From: Euzebya sp.
GTDB taxonomy: Bacteria; Actinomycetota; Nitriliruptoria; Euzebyales; Euzebyaceae
Reading direction: 5' to 3'
NCBI RefSeq assembly: GCF_964222135.1
Contig: NZ_CAXQBR010000038.1
Coordinates: forward strand, 46,813 to 110,812
DNA length: 64,000 nucleotides
How positions within the stretch are numbered: position 1 is the first letter of the stretch; every line of letters starts with the position of its first letter. Shown here piece by piece: positions 20,837-32,190 of the stretch. The notes beneath the pieces are model-generated. The model was not told the DNA's origin, did not search any database, and saw only the letters and a list, made by a program, of their open reading frames with translations. A program made the position numbers and the translations under genes.

Positions 20837-22342
20837 TCAGATGTCGCGGATCGCCGGGCCGAAGCGGACCGCCCCGTCGGCCTCGAACCGGGAGCCGTGG
20901 AGGGGGCAGTCCCAGGTCCGGTCCCCGTCGTTCCAGGTCACGATGCCGCCGAGGTGGGTGCAGACCGCGGAGCGCTCCAGCACCTCGCCGTCGACCGTCG
21001 CGGTGGCGCACGGGCGGAGCCCGCAGCGGTGGACCCGTCCCTCCCCCTCCCGCGGCGCGGCCCCGCCGGAGGTCGCCGCGGCGCGCGCCCAGCCGCGGAC
21101 CATGCGCGCACCGACCTCGGCGTTTGCCTTCGCGGTCGTGGCGAGGAACCCGAGGTCGGGGCGGCGGGCGGTGTCGACCAGCTCGCCCCACGCGGTCGTC
21201 CGGCCCGCGGTGAGCCGCTCTGCCAACGCGGTCGCGCAGGCCACGCCCAGGCTGAACCCCCACTTGCTGAGGCCCGTGACCACGTGGACCGGTCCCCCGA
21301 ACCGGAGGTGCGGACCGGCGAAGGGCAGGCGGTCGGGGCTCATGAAGTCCTCGGCGCTCCACCGGGCGACCACGGGGCCGACGCCGTCGTAGCGCTGCCG
21401 CGCCCACGACTCGAGCGCCTCGTAGCGGAGGGTCGTGGGGGACCCGGCACCGGTCCGGTGCCCCTCGCCGCCGACCAGCAGGATCGGGCCGTCGGCGTCG
21501 GCGGTCCAGCGCACCGACCGCTTCGGCTCGGACGCGGTGATCATCATCGGCTCCCCCTCGGGCACCGCCGCGGCGTCCTGGCGCAGGGCGACCAGGTAGC
21601 TGGCCTGCGGCTCGCACAGCGCGAAGAACCCGCCGCGGTCGATGATCGGCAGGCCGGTCGCCACGACCACGTGTCGCGCCCGGACCGTCCCCGTCCGGGT
21701 CCTGACCCGCGCGCCGTCGCGGCGCTCGGCGACGCCGGTCACGGTGTCGGTGCGGTACGCCACGCCGTCGGGCAGGGCGACGTGCAGCCGCACGAGGAGC
21801 TGCGCCGGGTCGACCTGGCCCTGCCCGCCGCGGATCACGACCGCGCGGGTCGCGTCGGGGAACGCGACGTCGGACTCCACGTGCGCGTCGAGCCCGGCCG
21901 CCCGGGCGGCCTCCGCCTCGTCCGCGACCTGCTGGGCCTCCTCCGGGGTCCGCGCGACGGTGGCGACGGGGCGGTCCTGCCAGGCCTCGCCGGCCCGACC
22001 GCGGATCCAGTCCACCGCGGCGCCGTTCGCGTGGGCGTAGGTCCGGGCCGCCTCGGTCCCGTGGCGCCGGGCGACGTCGGCGTAGACCAGCTGGTGGAGG
22101 ACCGTGATCTTCGCGTTGGAGCGGCCGGTGATGCCCTCGCCGAGGGGGTGGCGGGCCACGAGCGCGACCGACGCGCCGCGGTCCGCGAGCTCGTGGGCGA
22201 GCGCCAGCCCGGTGATCCCCGCGCCGATGACCGCGACGTCGGCGTCGACCCGGCCCTCCACCGGGGGGCCGGTGACGGGGGTCCTCGCCCAGACGGGCAC
22301 GTCGGGGCGGGCGGACGGGGTGCGATCGGGGCTCGTCGACAT
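20837..22342 (-). CDS. FAD-dependent oxidoreductase (DAO family) fused to a Rieske [2Fe-2S] domain
   Basis: A 501-residue flavo-iron-sulfur protein. Residues about 25-55 hold the dinucleotide fold ADVAVIGAGITGLALAHELA and the DAO (glycine oxidase-like) domain continues to about 380 with 'VVVATGLPI' and 'GFSLGVACATALAERL'. The C-terminal 60 residues form a Rieske domain: C461-T-H463 and C479-P-L-H482 are the cluster ligands. Homologues with this fusion are found next to stress genes in actinobacteria and cyanobacteria, but the substrate is unknown. The electron path is presumably FAD to Rieske cluster. No partner reductase is adjacent. Confidence 0.88.
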   Translation of the reverse strand: MSTSPDRTPSARPDVPVWARTPVTGPPVEGRVDADVAVIGAGITGLALAHELADRGASVALVARHPLGEGITGRSNAKITVLHQLVYADVARRHGTEAARTYAHANGAAVDWIRGRAGEAWQDRPVATVARTPEEAQQVADEAEAARAAGLDAHVESDVAFPDATRAVVIRGGQGQVDPAQLLVRLHVALPDGVAYRTDTVTGVAERRDGARVRTRTGTVRARHVVVATGLPIIDRGGFFALCEPQASYLVALRQDAAAVPEGEPMMITASEPKRSVRWTADADGPILLVGGEGHRTGAGSPTTLRYEALESWARQRYDGVGPVVARWSAEDFMSPDRLPFAGPHLRFGGPVHVVTGLSKWGFSLGVACATALAERLTAGRTTAWGELVDTARRPDLGFLATTAKANAEVGARMVRGWARAAATSGGAAPREGEGRVHRCGLRPCATATVDGEVLERSAVCTHLGGIVTWNDGDRTWDCPLHGSRFEADGAVRFGPAIRDI

Positions 22343-22586
22343 CGGGGGCGGTCCTCCGGGAGGGGTCGTGGGGGCCCTTCCGCCCCCCGATGTGCGGCGA
22401 AACCCCTAGGGCGGGCGGGGCGGACCGCCGCGGATCCGCGGCAGGTGCCCGACGTGGGGGTTGCACCTCACGGGCAGAGTGGGAGGGGACAGACGACACC
22501 GTCGCGGTGGGCACGTGAGGGGCCCGTCGGGTAAGAATCGGGCCCCCATCGTCCCCTCGATCCGCTCGACTGAAGGAGCACCCATC

Positions 22587-25379
<2,793 letters not shown>

Positions 25380-25388
25380 CCGGCGCTC

Positions 25389-25415
25389 GGCCGCTGCGGC
25401 GCCGCCGCAGCGGCC
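25389..25415 (+). terminator. Hairpin terminator after acnA
   Basis: A perfect 12-bp inverted repeat (GGCCGCTGCGGC / GCCGCAGCGGCC) around a 3-nt loop begins 10 nt after the acnA stop codon. No T-tract follows. Confidence 0.7.
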
Positions 25416-25524
25416 CGCGCGGCGGTGCTGGACACCTGCGGGGCGGTCCCCGATGATGCGGTGCGGCAGGGCCCGTCCCGCCGCACCGCGGGCCCGGCCG
25501 GAGCAGTCGCCGATCGGAGTTCCC

Positions 25525-27093
25525 GTGCCAGCACCCACCACCACCGGACCGTCTCGACGTGCGCCGGTGGCCGTCGCCGCGGTCGTGGCCGCGCTCGCGC
25601 TGGCCCTCGCGCTCGTGGCGGCCCGGCCCGCGTCGTCCCAGGAGGTCCCGAGCCTGTCGGACCTGATCGAGCAGATCGGCGACATCGAGGGCCTCGACCC
25701 CCTCGACCCGGTGCTGAACCCGGTGTTCGAGATCATCACCGCCCTCGAGGAGGCGCTCGGCGAGGGCGGCGCGCCCGGCGCGGTCAACGCCTTCCAGCTC
25801 GAGGGCGACGACGCGGTGTCCGCCGCGGTCGCCTTCAGCCAGGCCACCTTCCCCGACGGCGCCGCTGCGGCGGTGGTCGGCCGCGAGGACCTGTTCGCCG
25901 ACTCGATGTCCTCGAGCGGCTTCCAGGGCGTGTTCGACGCGCCCCTGCTGCTGACGGACTCCGGCGACCTCGACCCGCGGACCGGCAACGAGCTGCAGCG
26001 CCTCGGCATGGACACCGTGACGATCCTCGGCGGCGAGGACGCCCTGGACCCGGTCGTGGTCAACAAGCTCGAGATCGCCGGGCTCGAGGTCGTCCGCGTC
26101 GGCGGGGCCACGCGCGTCGAGACCTCGACGGAGGCGGCTGACCTGACGAACGGCGGGGCGACCCGCGCGGTGCTCGTCCGCGCGTACCCCGACCCCGGCG
26201 AGCCGGACAGCCAGGCCTACGCCGACCTACTGGCCGCCGGCCCGTACGCCGCGGACAGCGGCTGGCCGGTGCTGATGACCACCTCCGCAGAGCTCCACCC
26301 AGCGGTGGCCGAGGAGCTGGCAACCTTCGACGAGGTGACGATCATCGGCGGCACCGGCGCGATCGCCGCGTCCGTCGCCGACGAGCTCGAGGGGATGGGC
26401 CTGACCGTCGACCGCATCGCCGGGGACAACCGGTTCGCCACCGCGGTCGCGATCGCCGAGGAGCGGGGCTTCACCTCGTCGGCCGACGCCGACCAGATCG
26501 TCCTCGCCGAGTCCGGCGGCCGCGACGACGTCTGGGCGCCCGGGTTCGCCGCCACGTCCTACGCCGACCAGAACACCGCCCCGGTGCTGCTCAGCGACGG
26601 CGAGCTCCTGCCGCAGGAGACGCTGGCCTTCCTCGCCCAGGGCGTGCCGGAGAACCTGCTCGACGGCGGACCGGCCATCGTCTGCGCGCCGTTCGTCAGC
26701 GAGCCGGCGTGCCTCGCTGCCGGCGCGCTGTCCATCGGGGCGCTGAGCGACCTCGGCGACATCCTCGGCCTGCCCCTCGAGGACATCCCGCTGATCGGGG
26801 ACATCCTCGAGGCGCTGTCCGAGGCCGGGCTGCTGCCCGAGCAGCTGCAGGAGGTCGTCGACGCGCTGCTCGAGGGCGGGGTGTCCCCGGACGCGGTCGC
26901 CGACCTGGTCGAGGCGCTCGCCGGCGGCGACGCCGAGGCCGTGACCGACGTGCTCGAGGACGTGCCGCTGATCGGGGACATCGTCGGCGGGTTGGGAGGC
27001 GGCGACGGGGACGACGACGACGGGGGTGGGGGGTCCAACCCGGTCACCGACCTGATCGAGGACCTCATCGGCGGGCTGGGCGGGGGGCTGTAG
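25525..27093 (+). CDS. Secreted CWB2-repeat protein with glycine/aspartate-rich tail
   Basis: A 522-residue exported protein started at GTG 25525 with CGGAG 6 nt upstream. Residues 13-38 form a signal peptide ending in AARPASSQE. Residues about 85-390 contain three CWB2-type units ('TILGGEDALDPVVVNKLEIAG', 'IIGGTGAIAASVADELEGMG', 'IAGDNRFATAVAIAEERG'). The last 130 residues repeat the pattern 'PLIGDILEAL/PLIGDIVGGL' and end in an Asp/Gly-rich low-complexity tail. CWB2 domains bind cell wall polymers in clostridia; a wall-associated role is inferred here. The repeated leucine-rich segments may mediate self-association. It is followed by the DUF3352-like gene on the same strand, 150 bp away. 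Confidence 0.83.
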   Translation: MPAPTTTGPSRRAPVAVAAVVAALALALALVAARPASSQEVPSLSDLIEQIGDIEGLDPLDPVLNPVFEIITALEEALGEGGAPGAVNAFQLEGDDAVSAAVAFSQATFPDGAAAAVVGREDLFADSMSSSGFQGVFDAPLLLTDSGDLDPRTGNELQRLGMDTVTILGGEDALDPVVVNKLEIAGLEVVRVGGATRVETSTEAADLTNGGATRAVLVRAYPDPGEPDSQAYADLLAAGPYAADSGWPVLMTTSAELHPAVAEELATFDEVTIIGGTGAIAASVADELEGMGLTVDRIAGDNRFATAVAIAEERGFTSSADADQIVLAESGGRDDVWAPGFAATSYADQNTAPVLLSDGELLPQETLAFLAQGVPENLLDGGPAIVCAPFVSEPACLAAGALSIGALSDLGDILGLPLEDIPLIGDILEALSEAGLLPEQLQEVVDALLEGGVSPDAVADLVEALAGGDAEAVTDVLEDVPLIGDIVGGLGGGDGDDDDGGGGSNPVTDLIEDLIGGLGGGL

Positions 27094-27243
27094 GCCAACC
27101 TCCCCCGGCGTTGCAGCCCCGTTGCAGCCGTCGCACGCGTCACCGTTCCGTAGGCTCACGACCGCGCCGCGGGGAGTACCGTGCCGGTCGTCATGGTTCG
27201 TCGGGTGCGGCGCAGTCACCGCGCCCTGGGAGGAGAACGCGAG

Positions 27244-29589
27244 ATGGACAGCACCTCGAAGCGCGGGTCGACCCCGTCCGAGGGTGACCAGTGGGGATCG
27301 TCGGGCGGCTGGAACGACGGCGAGGAGTCCCCGTCGACGCCGTCGGGGACGGGCACCTCGCAGGGCGGGTGGAACGTCGACGACGGGACCGACTGGCCGG
27401 CCAGCCCGGTCGGGTCGTCCTCGCCTCCCGCGGCTGCGCCGACCCCGGCCGCCCCGTCACCGGCTCCGGCTCCCGGTCCGGCTCCGGCACCCGGCCCCGC
27501 ACCGACCCCTCCTGGGCCCCAGGCATGGCAGCCCGGCGCGCCGGTGGCCGGCGCGCCCGGTGGACTGCCCGCCGGCGCGCCCCCCGGCGCACCGCAGGCG
27601 CCCTGGCAGCCGGGCGCCCCGCCCCCGGGCGCGCCCGGCGTCCCCCAGTACGGCGGGTACGGCCCCCCGGGCGGCGTCCCGCCGCAGGCGCCCAAGAAGC
27701 GGGGCAAGGGCCCGCTGATCGCCGGTCTCGTGGTGCTGCTGGTCGTGGTGGCCGGCGGCGCGGTGTTCGCCCTGCAGTTCCTGCAAGGCTCCGGTGACCG
27801 GCTCGTGAGCCGCGTGCCGGATGGCGCAGCCCTCTACGCGCACCTGAACCTGAACCCGTCCGCGGGCAACAAGCTCGGCATCCAGTCCCTCATCGACCGG
27901 GTCAACGAGGCGGCGGGGGAGGAGCTGATCAGCATCGACGCGATCGTCGGGCAGCTGGAGGCCTCCTCCGACGACGCGCCCAGCTTCTCCGACGACATCG
28001 ACCCGTGGCTCGGCGACCAGATCGCCGTGTACCTGGGTGACGTCCCGAGCGTCGACTCGATGGCCGAGTCGGTCCCCGAGGACTTCGCGATCCTCCTCGC
28101 CGTCGACGACGCGGACGCAGCCGCGGCGTTCATCGAGGACCAGGACCCCGCCGGTGAGTACGACGCGGGTGACGGCCGGCAGGGGTGGCTCGTGGCCGAG
28201 GGCGGCGACGGCGGTCCTGACGCGGTCGCGGTCATCGACGACGGCGTGCTGCTGTTCGGCACCGAGTCCGGGGTCGAGCGGGCGCTCGACGCCGACTCCT
28301 CGCTGGCCGACAGCGACGCCTACACCACCGTGACCGACCAGCTGCCGGACCGGGTCGTCACCCTCTACGTCGACACCGCCGCGTTCGTCGAGGCGGTCGC
28401 CGCGGAGTCCGGGCAGGAGGAGCTGCTGCAGGGCCTCGGCGCCACCGCGGTGTCGGTGAGCTTCGCCGAGGGCAGCGTCGACATCAGCAGCGTCGCCACC
28501 GTCGGCGACGGCGACAACCCCCTGACCGCTGAGTCCATCGCCGCGGCCGACCTGGCCGACCTGCCGGCCGGCGGCCTGTTCTACGGCCGGTTCCCGAACC
28601 TCGGGCCGCTGCTCACCTCCGCACTCGAGTCGGCCGACGCCGCCTCCTCGATGGCCGCCGAGGAGCTCGGCGAGCCCCTCGGCGACGACCAGCTGCCGTC
28701 CGCGCAGATCGAGGCCGGTCTGGAGGAGGTCCTCGGCACGTCGGTGTCCGAGATCGCCGGGTGGCTCGGGGACCTCAGCCTCGCCGTCGCCTACGACCCG
28801 TCGGCGTCGAGTGACAACGCCGGGCTGCTGGTGCAGGCCGCCGTCGCCGACGTCGACGCCGCCACCGACCTCGTGGACGCCATCGCTGAGCAGCTGCCGC
28901 CGGAGGCCGGCCTCGACATCGAGTCCGGGTCGATCACCGCCGGCGACCTGAGCATCCGCGTGGCCGACGAGGCCCTGTCCATCCAGGCCGGGTCGTTCGG
29001 CGACGGCACGCTTGGCGAGGACGAGGCCTACCAGGCCGCCGTCGACGGGCTGGTCGGCGACCCGATCGTCTACATCGACATCCCCGGCGTGGTCGGCGCC
29101 ATCGCCCCGTTCGCCGTCGGCACCGAGCCGACCGACGAGGCGCAGCAGGCGCTCGACGTGGCGGCCGCGTTCGATGCGATCGTCGGCGGGTTCGCCGTCG
29201 AGGGGGACGTGGTCCGCAGCACCCTGCGGATCAGCTACGGCGGCGAGGTCGAGTCCGTGGACGTCTCCGAGCCCAACCTGCCCGCCCTCGAGTTCGGCGA
29301 GCTGGGCACGTTCGAGGACCTCGTCGAGGGCGCGACGGGTGGCGACGACGCCCAGCCCATCGGCGGCGACACGGGCACCGGGATCGATCCGACCGCCGGC
29401 GAGCCGTTCGCCTTCGGGGACGACCCCGAGCTGGACGTGCTCTACACCGCCTGCGCCGACGGCGACTTCGTCGCCTGCGACGACCTGTACTTCGCCAGCC
29501 CGATCGGCAGCGAGTACGAGGCGTTCGCGCTGACCTGCGGTGACCGTGGGGCGGACACCTCGGTCAGCTGCGTGGAGCAGTTCGGCTAA
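27244..29589 (+). CDS. Single-pass membrane protein with DUF3352-like extracellular domain
   Basis: A 781-residue protein. GGAGG lies 9 nt before the ATG at 27244. The first 155 residues are a cytoplasmic Pro/Gly/Ala-rich tail with 'APGAPP'-like repeats, followed by a Lys/Arg stop-transfer patch and one membrane helix (LIAGLVVLLVVVAGGAVFAL, about 160-180). The rest is a long extracellular region with the recurrent 'PDGAALYAHLNL', 'WLGDQIAVYLGD' and 'LLFGTESGVERALDAD' seen in DUF3352 proteins, whose role is unknown. A C-terminal segment contains six cysteines, probably forming disulfides. Its stop codon overlaps that of the convergent VOC gene (the bases CTAA serve both). Confidence 0.78.
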   Translation: MDSTSKRGSTPSEGDQWGSSGGWNDGEESPSTPSGTGTSQGGWNVDDGTDWPASPVGSSSPPAAAPTPAAPSPAPAPGPAPAPGPAPTPPGPQAWQPGAPVAGAPGGLPAGAPPGAPQAPWQPGAPPPGAPGVPQYGGYGPPGGVPPQAPKKRGKGPLIAGLVVLLVVVAGGAVFALQFLQGSGDRLVSRVPDGAALYAHLNLNPSAGNKLGIQSLIDRVNEAAGEELISIDAIVGQLEASSDDAPSFSDDIDPWLGDQIAVYLGDVPSVDSMAESVPEDFAILLAVDDADAAAAFIEDQDPAGEYDAGDGRQGWLVAEGGDGGPDAVAVIDDGVLLFGTESGVERALDADSSLADSDAYTTVTDQLPDRVVTLYVDTAAFVEAVAAESGQEELLQGLGATAVSVSFAEGSVDISSVATVGDGDNPLTAESIAAADLADLPAGGLFYGRFPNLGPLLTSALESADAASSMAAEELGEPLGDDQLPSAQIEAGLEEVLGTSVSEIAGWLGDLSLAVAYDPSASSDNAGLLVQAAVADVDAATDLVDAIAEQLPPEAGLDIESGSITAGDLSIRVADEALSIQAGSFGDGTLGEDEAYQAAVDGLVGDPIVYIDIPGVVGAIAPFAVGTEPTDEAQQALDVAAAFDAIVGGFAVEGDVVRSTLRISYGGEVESVDVSEPNLPALEFGELGTFEDLVEGATGGDDAQPIGGDTGTGIDPTAGEPFAFGDDPELDVLYTACADGDFVACDDLYFASPIGSEYEAFALTCGDRGADTSVSCVEQFG

Positions 29590-30296
29590 GCCGCGTCCCC
29601 GCCGGGGGTGAAGGCGCAGAACTCGTTGCCCTGCGGGTCTGCGCACACGGTCCAGCGCGTGGTGGGCGTCGGAGCGGCCAGGACGGTCGCACCGGCGCCC
29701 ACCAGCGCGTCGACGTCGTCACAGTCCACGTCCCAGTGGATCCGGTTCTTCACGGCCTTGGGCTCGGGGACGGGGATCATGTCGATGGTCTCGAACGGCA
29801 GGCCGGGGATGTCCTCGATCCACCAGAACCCACGGCCGTCGTCGACCACCCGGCCGCCGAGCACGTCGGCCCACCAGGTGGCGAGGGCCTCGGAGGCAGC
29901 GCCGTCGGCGACGTCGACGACCATCTCGTAGCGCCGGGCCGGCGGGGCCGCGGGGAGGTCGTCGCGGAGGAAGGTGCAGAACTCCCCGCCATCGGGGTCG
30001 GCCAGCGTCGTCCAGGGCTTGCCGGTGTCCTCGGCGGCCGCCACGACGGTCGCACCGAGGTCGAGCAGGGGATCGAGCGAGCGGGCGCGGACGTCGAGGT
30101 GCACCCGGTGCTTGACGGTCTTCGGCTCGGGGACGGCGTTGACCCAGATCGTCTCGGTGGGGTGGTCACCCCGCAGCACGGCGTGGCCGTCGCCCCGCCG
30201 CTCGACCGACAGGCCCAGGGCGGCGCCCCAGAAGTCGGCCAGCCGGTGGGCGTCGACGGCGTCGATGCACAGGTCCTTCCAGGTCGCGAGAGACAT
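29586..30296 (-). CDS. Two-domain VOC (glyoxalase/bleomycin-resistance fold) protein
   Basis: A 236-residue protein made of two tandem VOC-like halves (about 5-115 and 122-232). Each has the pattern 'DFWGAALGL.../WWADVLGG...', then 'VPEPK..K.R.H.D', then 'W.T.ADP.G.EFC.F'. The fold binds metal or small molecules; conserved His and Glu positions ('RVHLDV', 'RIHWDV', 'EFC') are partly present. Such actinobacterial proteins are annotated as glyoxalase-like without known substrates. It converges with the DUF3352-like gene. Confidence 0.85.
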   Translation of the reverse strand: MSLATWKDLCIDAVDAHRLADFWGAALGLSVERRGDGHAVLRGDHPTETIWVNAVPEPKTVKHRVHLDVRARSLDPLLDLGATVVAAAEDTGKPWTTLADPDGGEFCTFLRDDLPAAPPARRYEMVVDVADGAASEALATWWADVLGGRVVDDGRGFWWIEDIPGLPFETIDMIPVPEPKAVKNRIHWDVDCDDVDALVGAGATVLAAPTPTTRWTVCADPQGNEFCAFTPGGDAA

Positions 30297-30350
30297 GGAT
30301 CCGAGTCAACCACCGGTCCTGGCCGGTGGTGGTGGACGTCCGGACAGCAG

Positions 30351-30379
30351 GACGCCCCAGGCGCGTGGCCTGGGGCGTC
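30351..30379 (-). terminator. Strong hairpin downstream of the small CWB2 gene
   Basis: A perfect 12-bp inverted repeat (GACGCCCCAGGC / GCCTGGGGCGTC) with a 5-nt loop lies 14 nt past the stop codon of the gene ending at 30394. Confidence 0.75.
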
Positions 30380-30393
30380 TCGTGCAGGGTGTA

Positions 30394-31047
30394 CTACCCG
30401 GTCGTGTCGACCTCGTCCTCGGTGGGGGATTCGGTGTCGGTCGGGTCGGTGGGGTCGTCGGTCGGGTCGTCGGTCGGCGACTCGGTGGCCGTCGGGTCAT
30501 CCGTCGGGGTCTCGGTGGGCATGGGCGACTCGGTCGCGCCACCCTCGCCGCCGGCGGCGGCGACGGCGTCGTCGAGCACCTGCTCGCAGACCGCGTCCAC
30601 GCCACCGAGGGCGATGACGCGCTCGGGGTCGAGGCGCTCGAGCTCATCCTGGACGACGTCCGGGATGGTGTCGCACTGCGGGACGAGGATGATCGGGCCA
30701 CCGTCCAGCGAGCCGGCGGACAGCGAGTCCGGGAACGCGTCGGCGCGAGCGATGTAGACCTCGTCGGCGCCCTCGGGGAAGGCGGCCTGGCTGATGCTCA
30801 CCGACGTCTCGTAGCGGGTCTCGCCGCCGTACCGGTCGCTCTGGACCGCCCCGTCGTCGGGGGTCTCGGTCCCGTCGGGGGTCTCGGTCTCGTCCGGGGT
30901 CTCGGTCTCGGTGGGGGACTCGGTGTCGGTCGGGTCCTCCGTGGGCTCCTGGGATGCGGCAGTGGCGATGCTCGTGAAGCCGAAGCCGACGATCACGACC
31001 AGCGCGACTGCGATGCCCATCAGAGAGGATCTCAGGGTCCGTGACAT
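30394..31047 (-). CDS. Small secreted protein with a single CWB2 unit between Thr/Glu/Asp/Pro-rich tails
   Basis: A 217-residue exported protein. The ATG at 31047 has AAGGAA 9 nt upstream; the open frame before it lacks a site. A signal peptide (GIAVALVVIVGFGFTSIATAAS) is followed by a low-complexity stretch of repeated 'TPDETETPDG' units, one CWB2-like unit ('YETSVSISQAAFPEGADEVYIARADAFPDSL...IALGGVDAV') and a second acidic tail of 'TESPTDDPTD' repeats to the C-terminus. CWB2 units normally come in threes, so a single unit would need to trimerise between chains. The acidic repeats are probably extended, perhaps glycosylated, spacers. Confidence 0.78.
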   Translation of the reverse strand: MSRTLRSSLMGIAVALVVIVGFGFTSIATAASQEPTEDPTDTESPTETETPDETETPDGTETPDDGAVQSDRYGGETRYETSVSISQAAFPEGADEVYIARADAFPDSLSAGSLDGGPIILVPQCDTIPDVVQDELERLDPERVIALGGVDAVCEQVLDDAVAAAGGEGGATESPMPTETPTDDPTATESPTDDPTDDPTDPTDTESPTEDEVDTTG

Positions 31048-31249
31048 GTGTGCACGTTCCTTTCCGTTGCGGTCTGTGCGCGGTCCGGGAGGCCCCGAAC
31101 TGCCACTGGGCCTCGCCCTACCCAGCGCTGACATGACGAATCACGAGCGATGATCTGCAGCAGTCCCGGGCCGTCGTCACGACGTGGCGCACGCGACGAG
31201 GAGGCACCCATGCGCATGACGATCCGGCACCCGACGAGAGGACCCCGGC
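31048..31249. other. Divergent intergenic region
   Basis: These 202 bp lie between the small CWB2 gene and the HhH protein gene and should hold both promoters. I see no RNA gene or clear -10/-35 pair. Confidence 0.4.
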
Positions 31250-31450
31250 GTGGCGGGGAGTGACGACGACCTGCCCACCGTGAGCGCACCTGCCTCGCGG
31301 GCGCTCGCGGCAGCGGGTGTCGCGGACCTGCGGGACCTGTCGGCCATGCGCCGACGGGACGTGGCCGCGCTCCACGGCGTCGGGCCGACCGTCATGCGCG
31401 TGCTCGATGCCGCGCTGGCCGACCGGGGGATGGCGTTCGCAGAGGACTGA
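31250..31450 (+). CDS. Small helix-hairpin-helix protein
   Basis: A 66-residue protein beginning at GTG 31250 with GAGAGGA about 8 nt before it. The sequence 'VSAPASRALAAAGVADLRDL...RRDVAALHGVGPTVMRVLDAALADRG' fits the small stand-alone HhH family (consensus 'LGAPARRALEAAG...LLALHGMGPKAL..L..AL...G'). The HGVGP turn is the DNA-contacting hairpin. Function is unknown; homologues are often annotated as DNA-binding. Confidence 0.75.
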   Translation: MAGSDDDLPTVSAPASRALAAAGVADLRDLSAMRRRDVAALHGVGPTVMRVLDAALADRGMAFAED

Positions 31451-31480
31451 CCGTCGCTGCGTCGGCGTCGCTGCAGTCGG

Positions 31481-31897
31481 TCAGCCCGCGGTCTTGTCGA
31501 TCCCGAAGGTCCGGGCGTCCACACCGGAGCAGCGGTCCTGGACGAAGGCGATGCCCGCCTGGTCCGCGATGGCCTCCGCCTCGGCCGAGCGGATGCCGAG
31601 CTGCAGCCACACCGCCCCCGCGCCGGCCTCGACGGCCTGTCGGGTGACGTCCGGAGCCTCGGTGGAAGGGCGGAAGACGACGACGAGATCGGGGGCGACG
31701 TCCAGGTCGGCGAGGGTCGGCATCGCCGGGACACCCAGGATCTCGGTGGCCGAGGGGTGGACCGGCCGGACGTCGTAGCCCATGCCCTGCAACCACGCCG
31801 GGATGCGGTGGGCGGCCTTGGCGGGGTTGGTCGAGCACCCGACCACGGCCACGACGTCGGCGTCTTCGAGCACGGTGCGGGGATCAGCCTGAGCCAT
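31481..31897 (-). CDS. CoA-binding protein (YccU type)
   Basis: A 138-residue Rossmann-fold protein. 'VVAVVGCSTNPAKAAHRIPAWLQGMGYDV.PVHP' is the CoA-binding loop seen in YccU/succinyl-CoA-ligase-like proteins, with 'LQLGIRSAEAEAIADQAG' and 'DRCSGVD' further on. This family binds CoA but has no assigned reaction. It sits just left of the tRNA gene, in chromosomal sequence. Confidence 0.88.
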   Translation of the reverse strand: MAQADPRTVLEDADVVAVVGCSTNPAKAAHRIPAWLQGMGYDVRPVHPSATEILGVPAMPTLADLDVAPDLVVVFRPSTEAPDVTRQAVEAGAGAVWLQLGIRSAEAEAIADQAGIAFVQDRCSGVDARTFGIDKTAG

Positions 31898-31960
31898 GCG
31901 CCCAGCATGCCCGCCCGCGGTGGCGATGCCTGCGGGGGAGCGGTACCCTTCCGCCTCCGC

Positions 31961-32033
31961 GGGCGGTTAGCTCAGTTGGGAGAGCGTCTGGTCGACAACC
32001 AGGAGGCCACAGGTTCGAGCCCTGTACCGCCCA
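31961..32033 (+). tRNA. tRNA-Val (anticodon GAC)
   Basis: A 73-nt cloverleaf. The acceptor stem pairs GGGCGGT (31961-31967) with ACCGCCC (32026-32032), with discriminator A. D stem GCTC/GAGC, anticodon stem TCTGG/CCAGG, T arm ACAGG-TTCGAGC-CCTGT. The anticodon loop is TCGACAA, giving GAC, and position 33 is C instead of the nearly universal U. A35, C36 and A73 fit valine identity. CCA is not encoded. The 3' end from 32014 lies in the attachment repeat of the integrated element. Confidence 0.9.
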
Positions 32034-32083
32034 CACAGACTCACACCGTCAGGGCCCCGAGAAATCGGGGCCCTGACTGCTTT
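32014..32083 (+). repeat. attL: left direct repeat of the element
   Basis: Begins inside the T loop of tRNA-Val, with a 21-bp identical core running to 32034, and continues through the tRNA terminator to the T-run. The same 70 bp recur at 59374-59443 with three substitutions (A/G, C/T, A/G). Confidence 0.9.
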
Positions 32084-32084
32084 T
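32048..32084 (+). terminator. tRNA-Val terminator within attL
   Basis: A perfect 13-bp stem (GTCAGGGCCCCGA / TCGGGGCCCTGAC) with a GAAA loop is followed by TGCTTTT. The copy at 59408-59443 has loop GAGA. It is a textbook intrinsic terminator. Confidence 0.88.
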
Positions 32085-32105
32085 CGCAGACCCCTTTGCC
32101 CTACG

Positions 32106-32171
32106 TTGGACCCCATTCACCGCCGATGGGGGTCCAAAAGGGGTCCAGCGGGGGTCCCGAAAGGGGTCCAG
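32106..32171 (+). promoter_or_regulatory. Phased GGGGTCC repeats between attL and the integrase gene (probable arm sites)
   Basis: GGGGTCCA/C begins at 32129, 32140, 32151 and 32163 (11, 11 and 12 bp apart), and an inverted copy (TTGGACCCC) lies at 32106-32114. Matching copies lie just inside attR. Position and symmetry suggest integrase or excisionase arm-binding sites. Confidence 0.6.
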
Positions 32172-32190
32172 GCCGACAGGAGGTCCGCGG

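Noticed and set aside
30400..30960. Tandem short repeats possibly representing a CRISPR or satellite
   Set aside because: They encode Thr/Glu/Asp/Pro repeats in the small CWB2 protein and have no spacer pattern.
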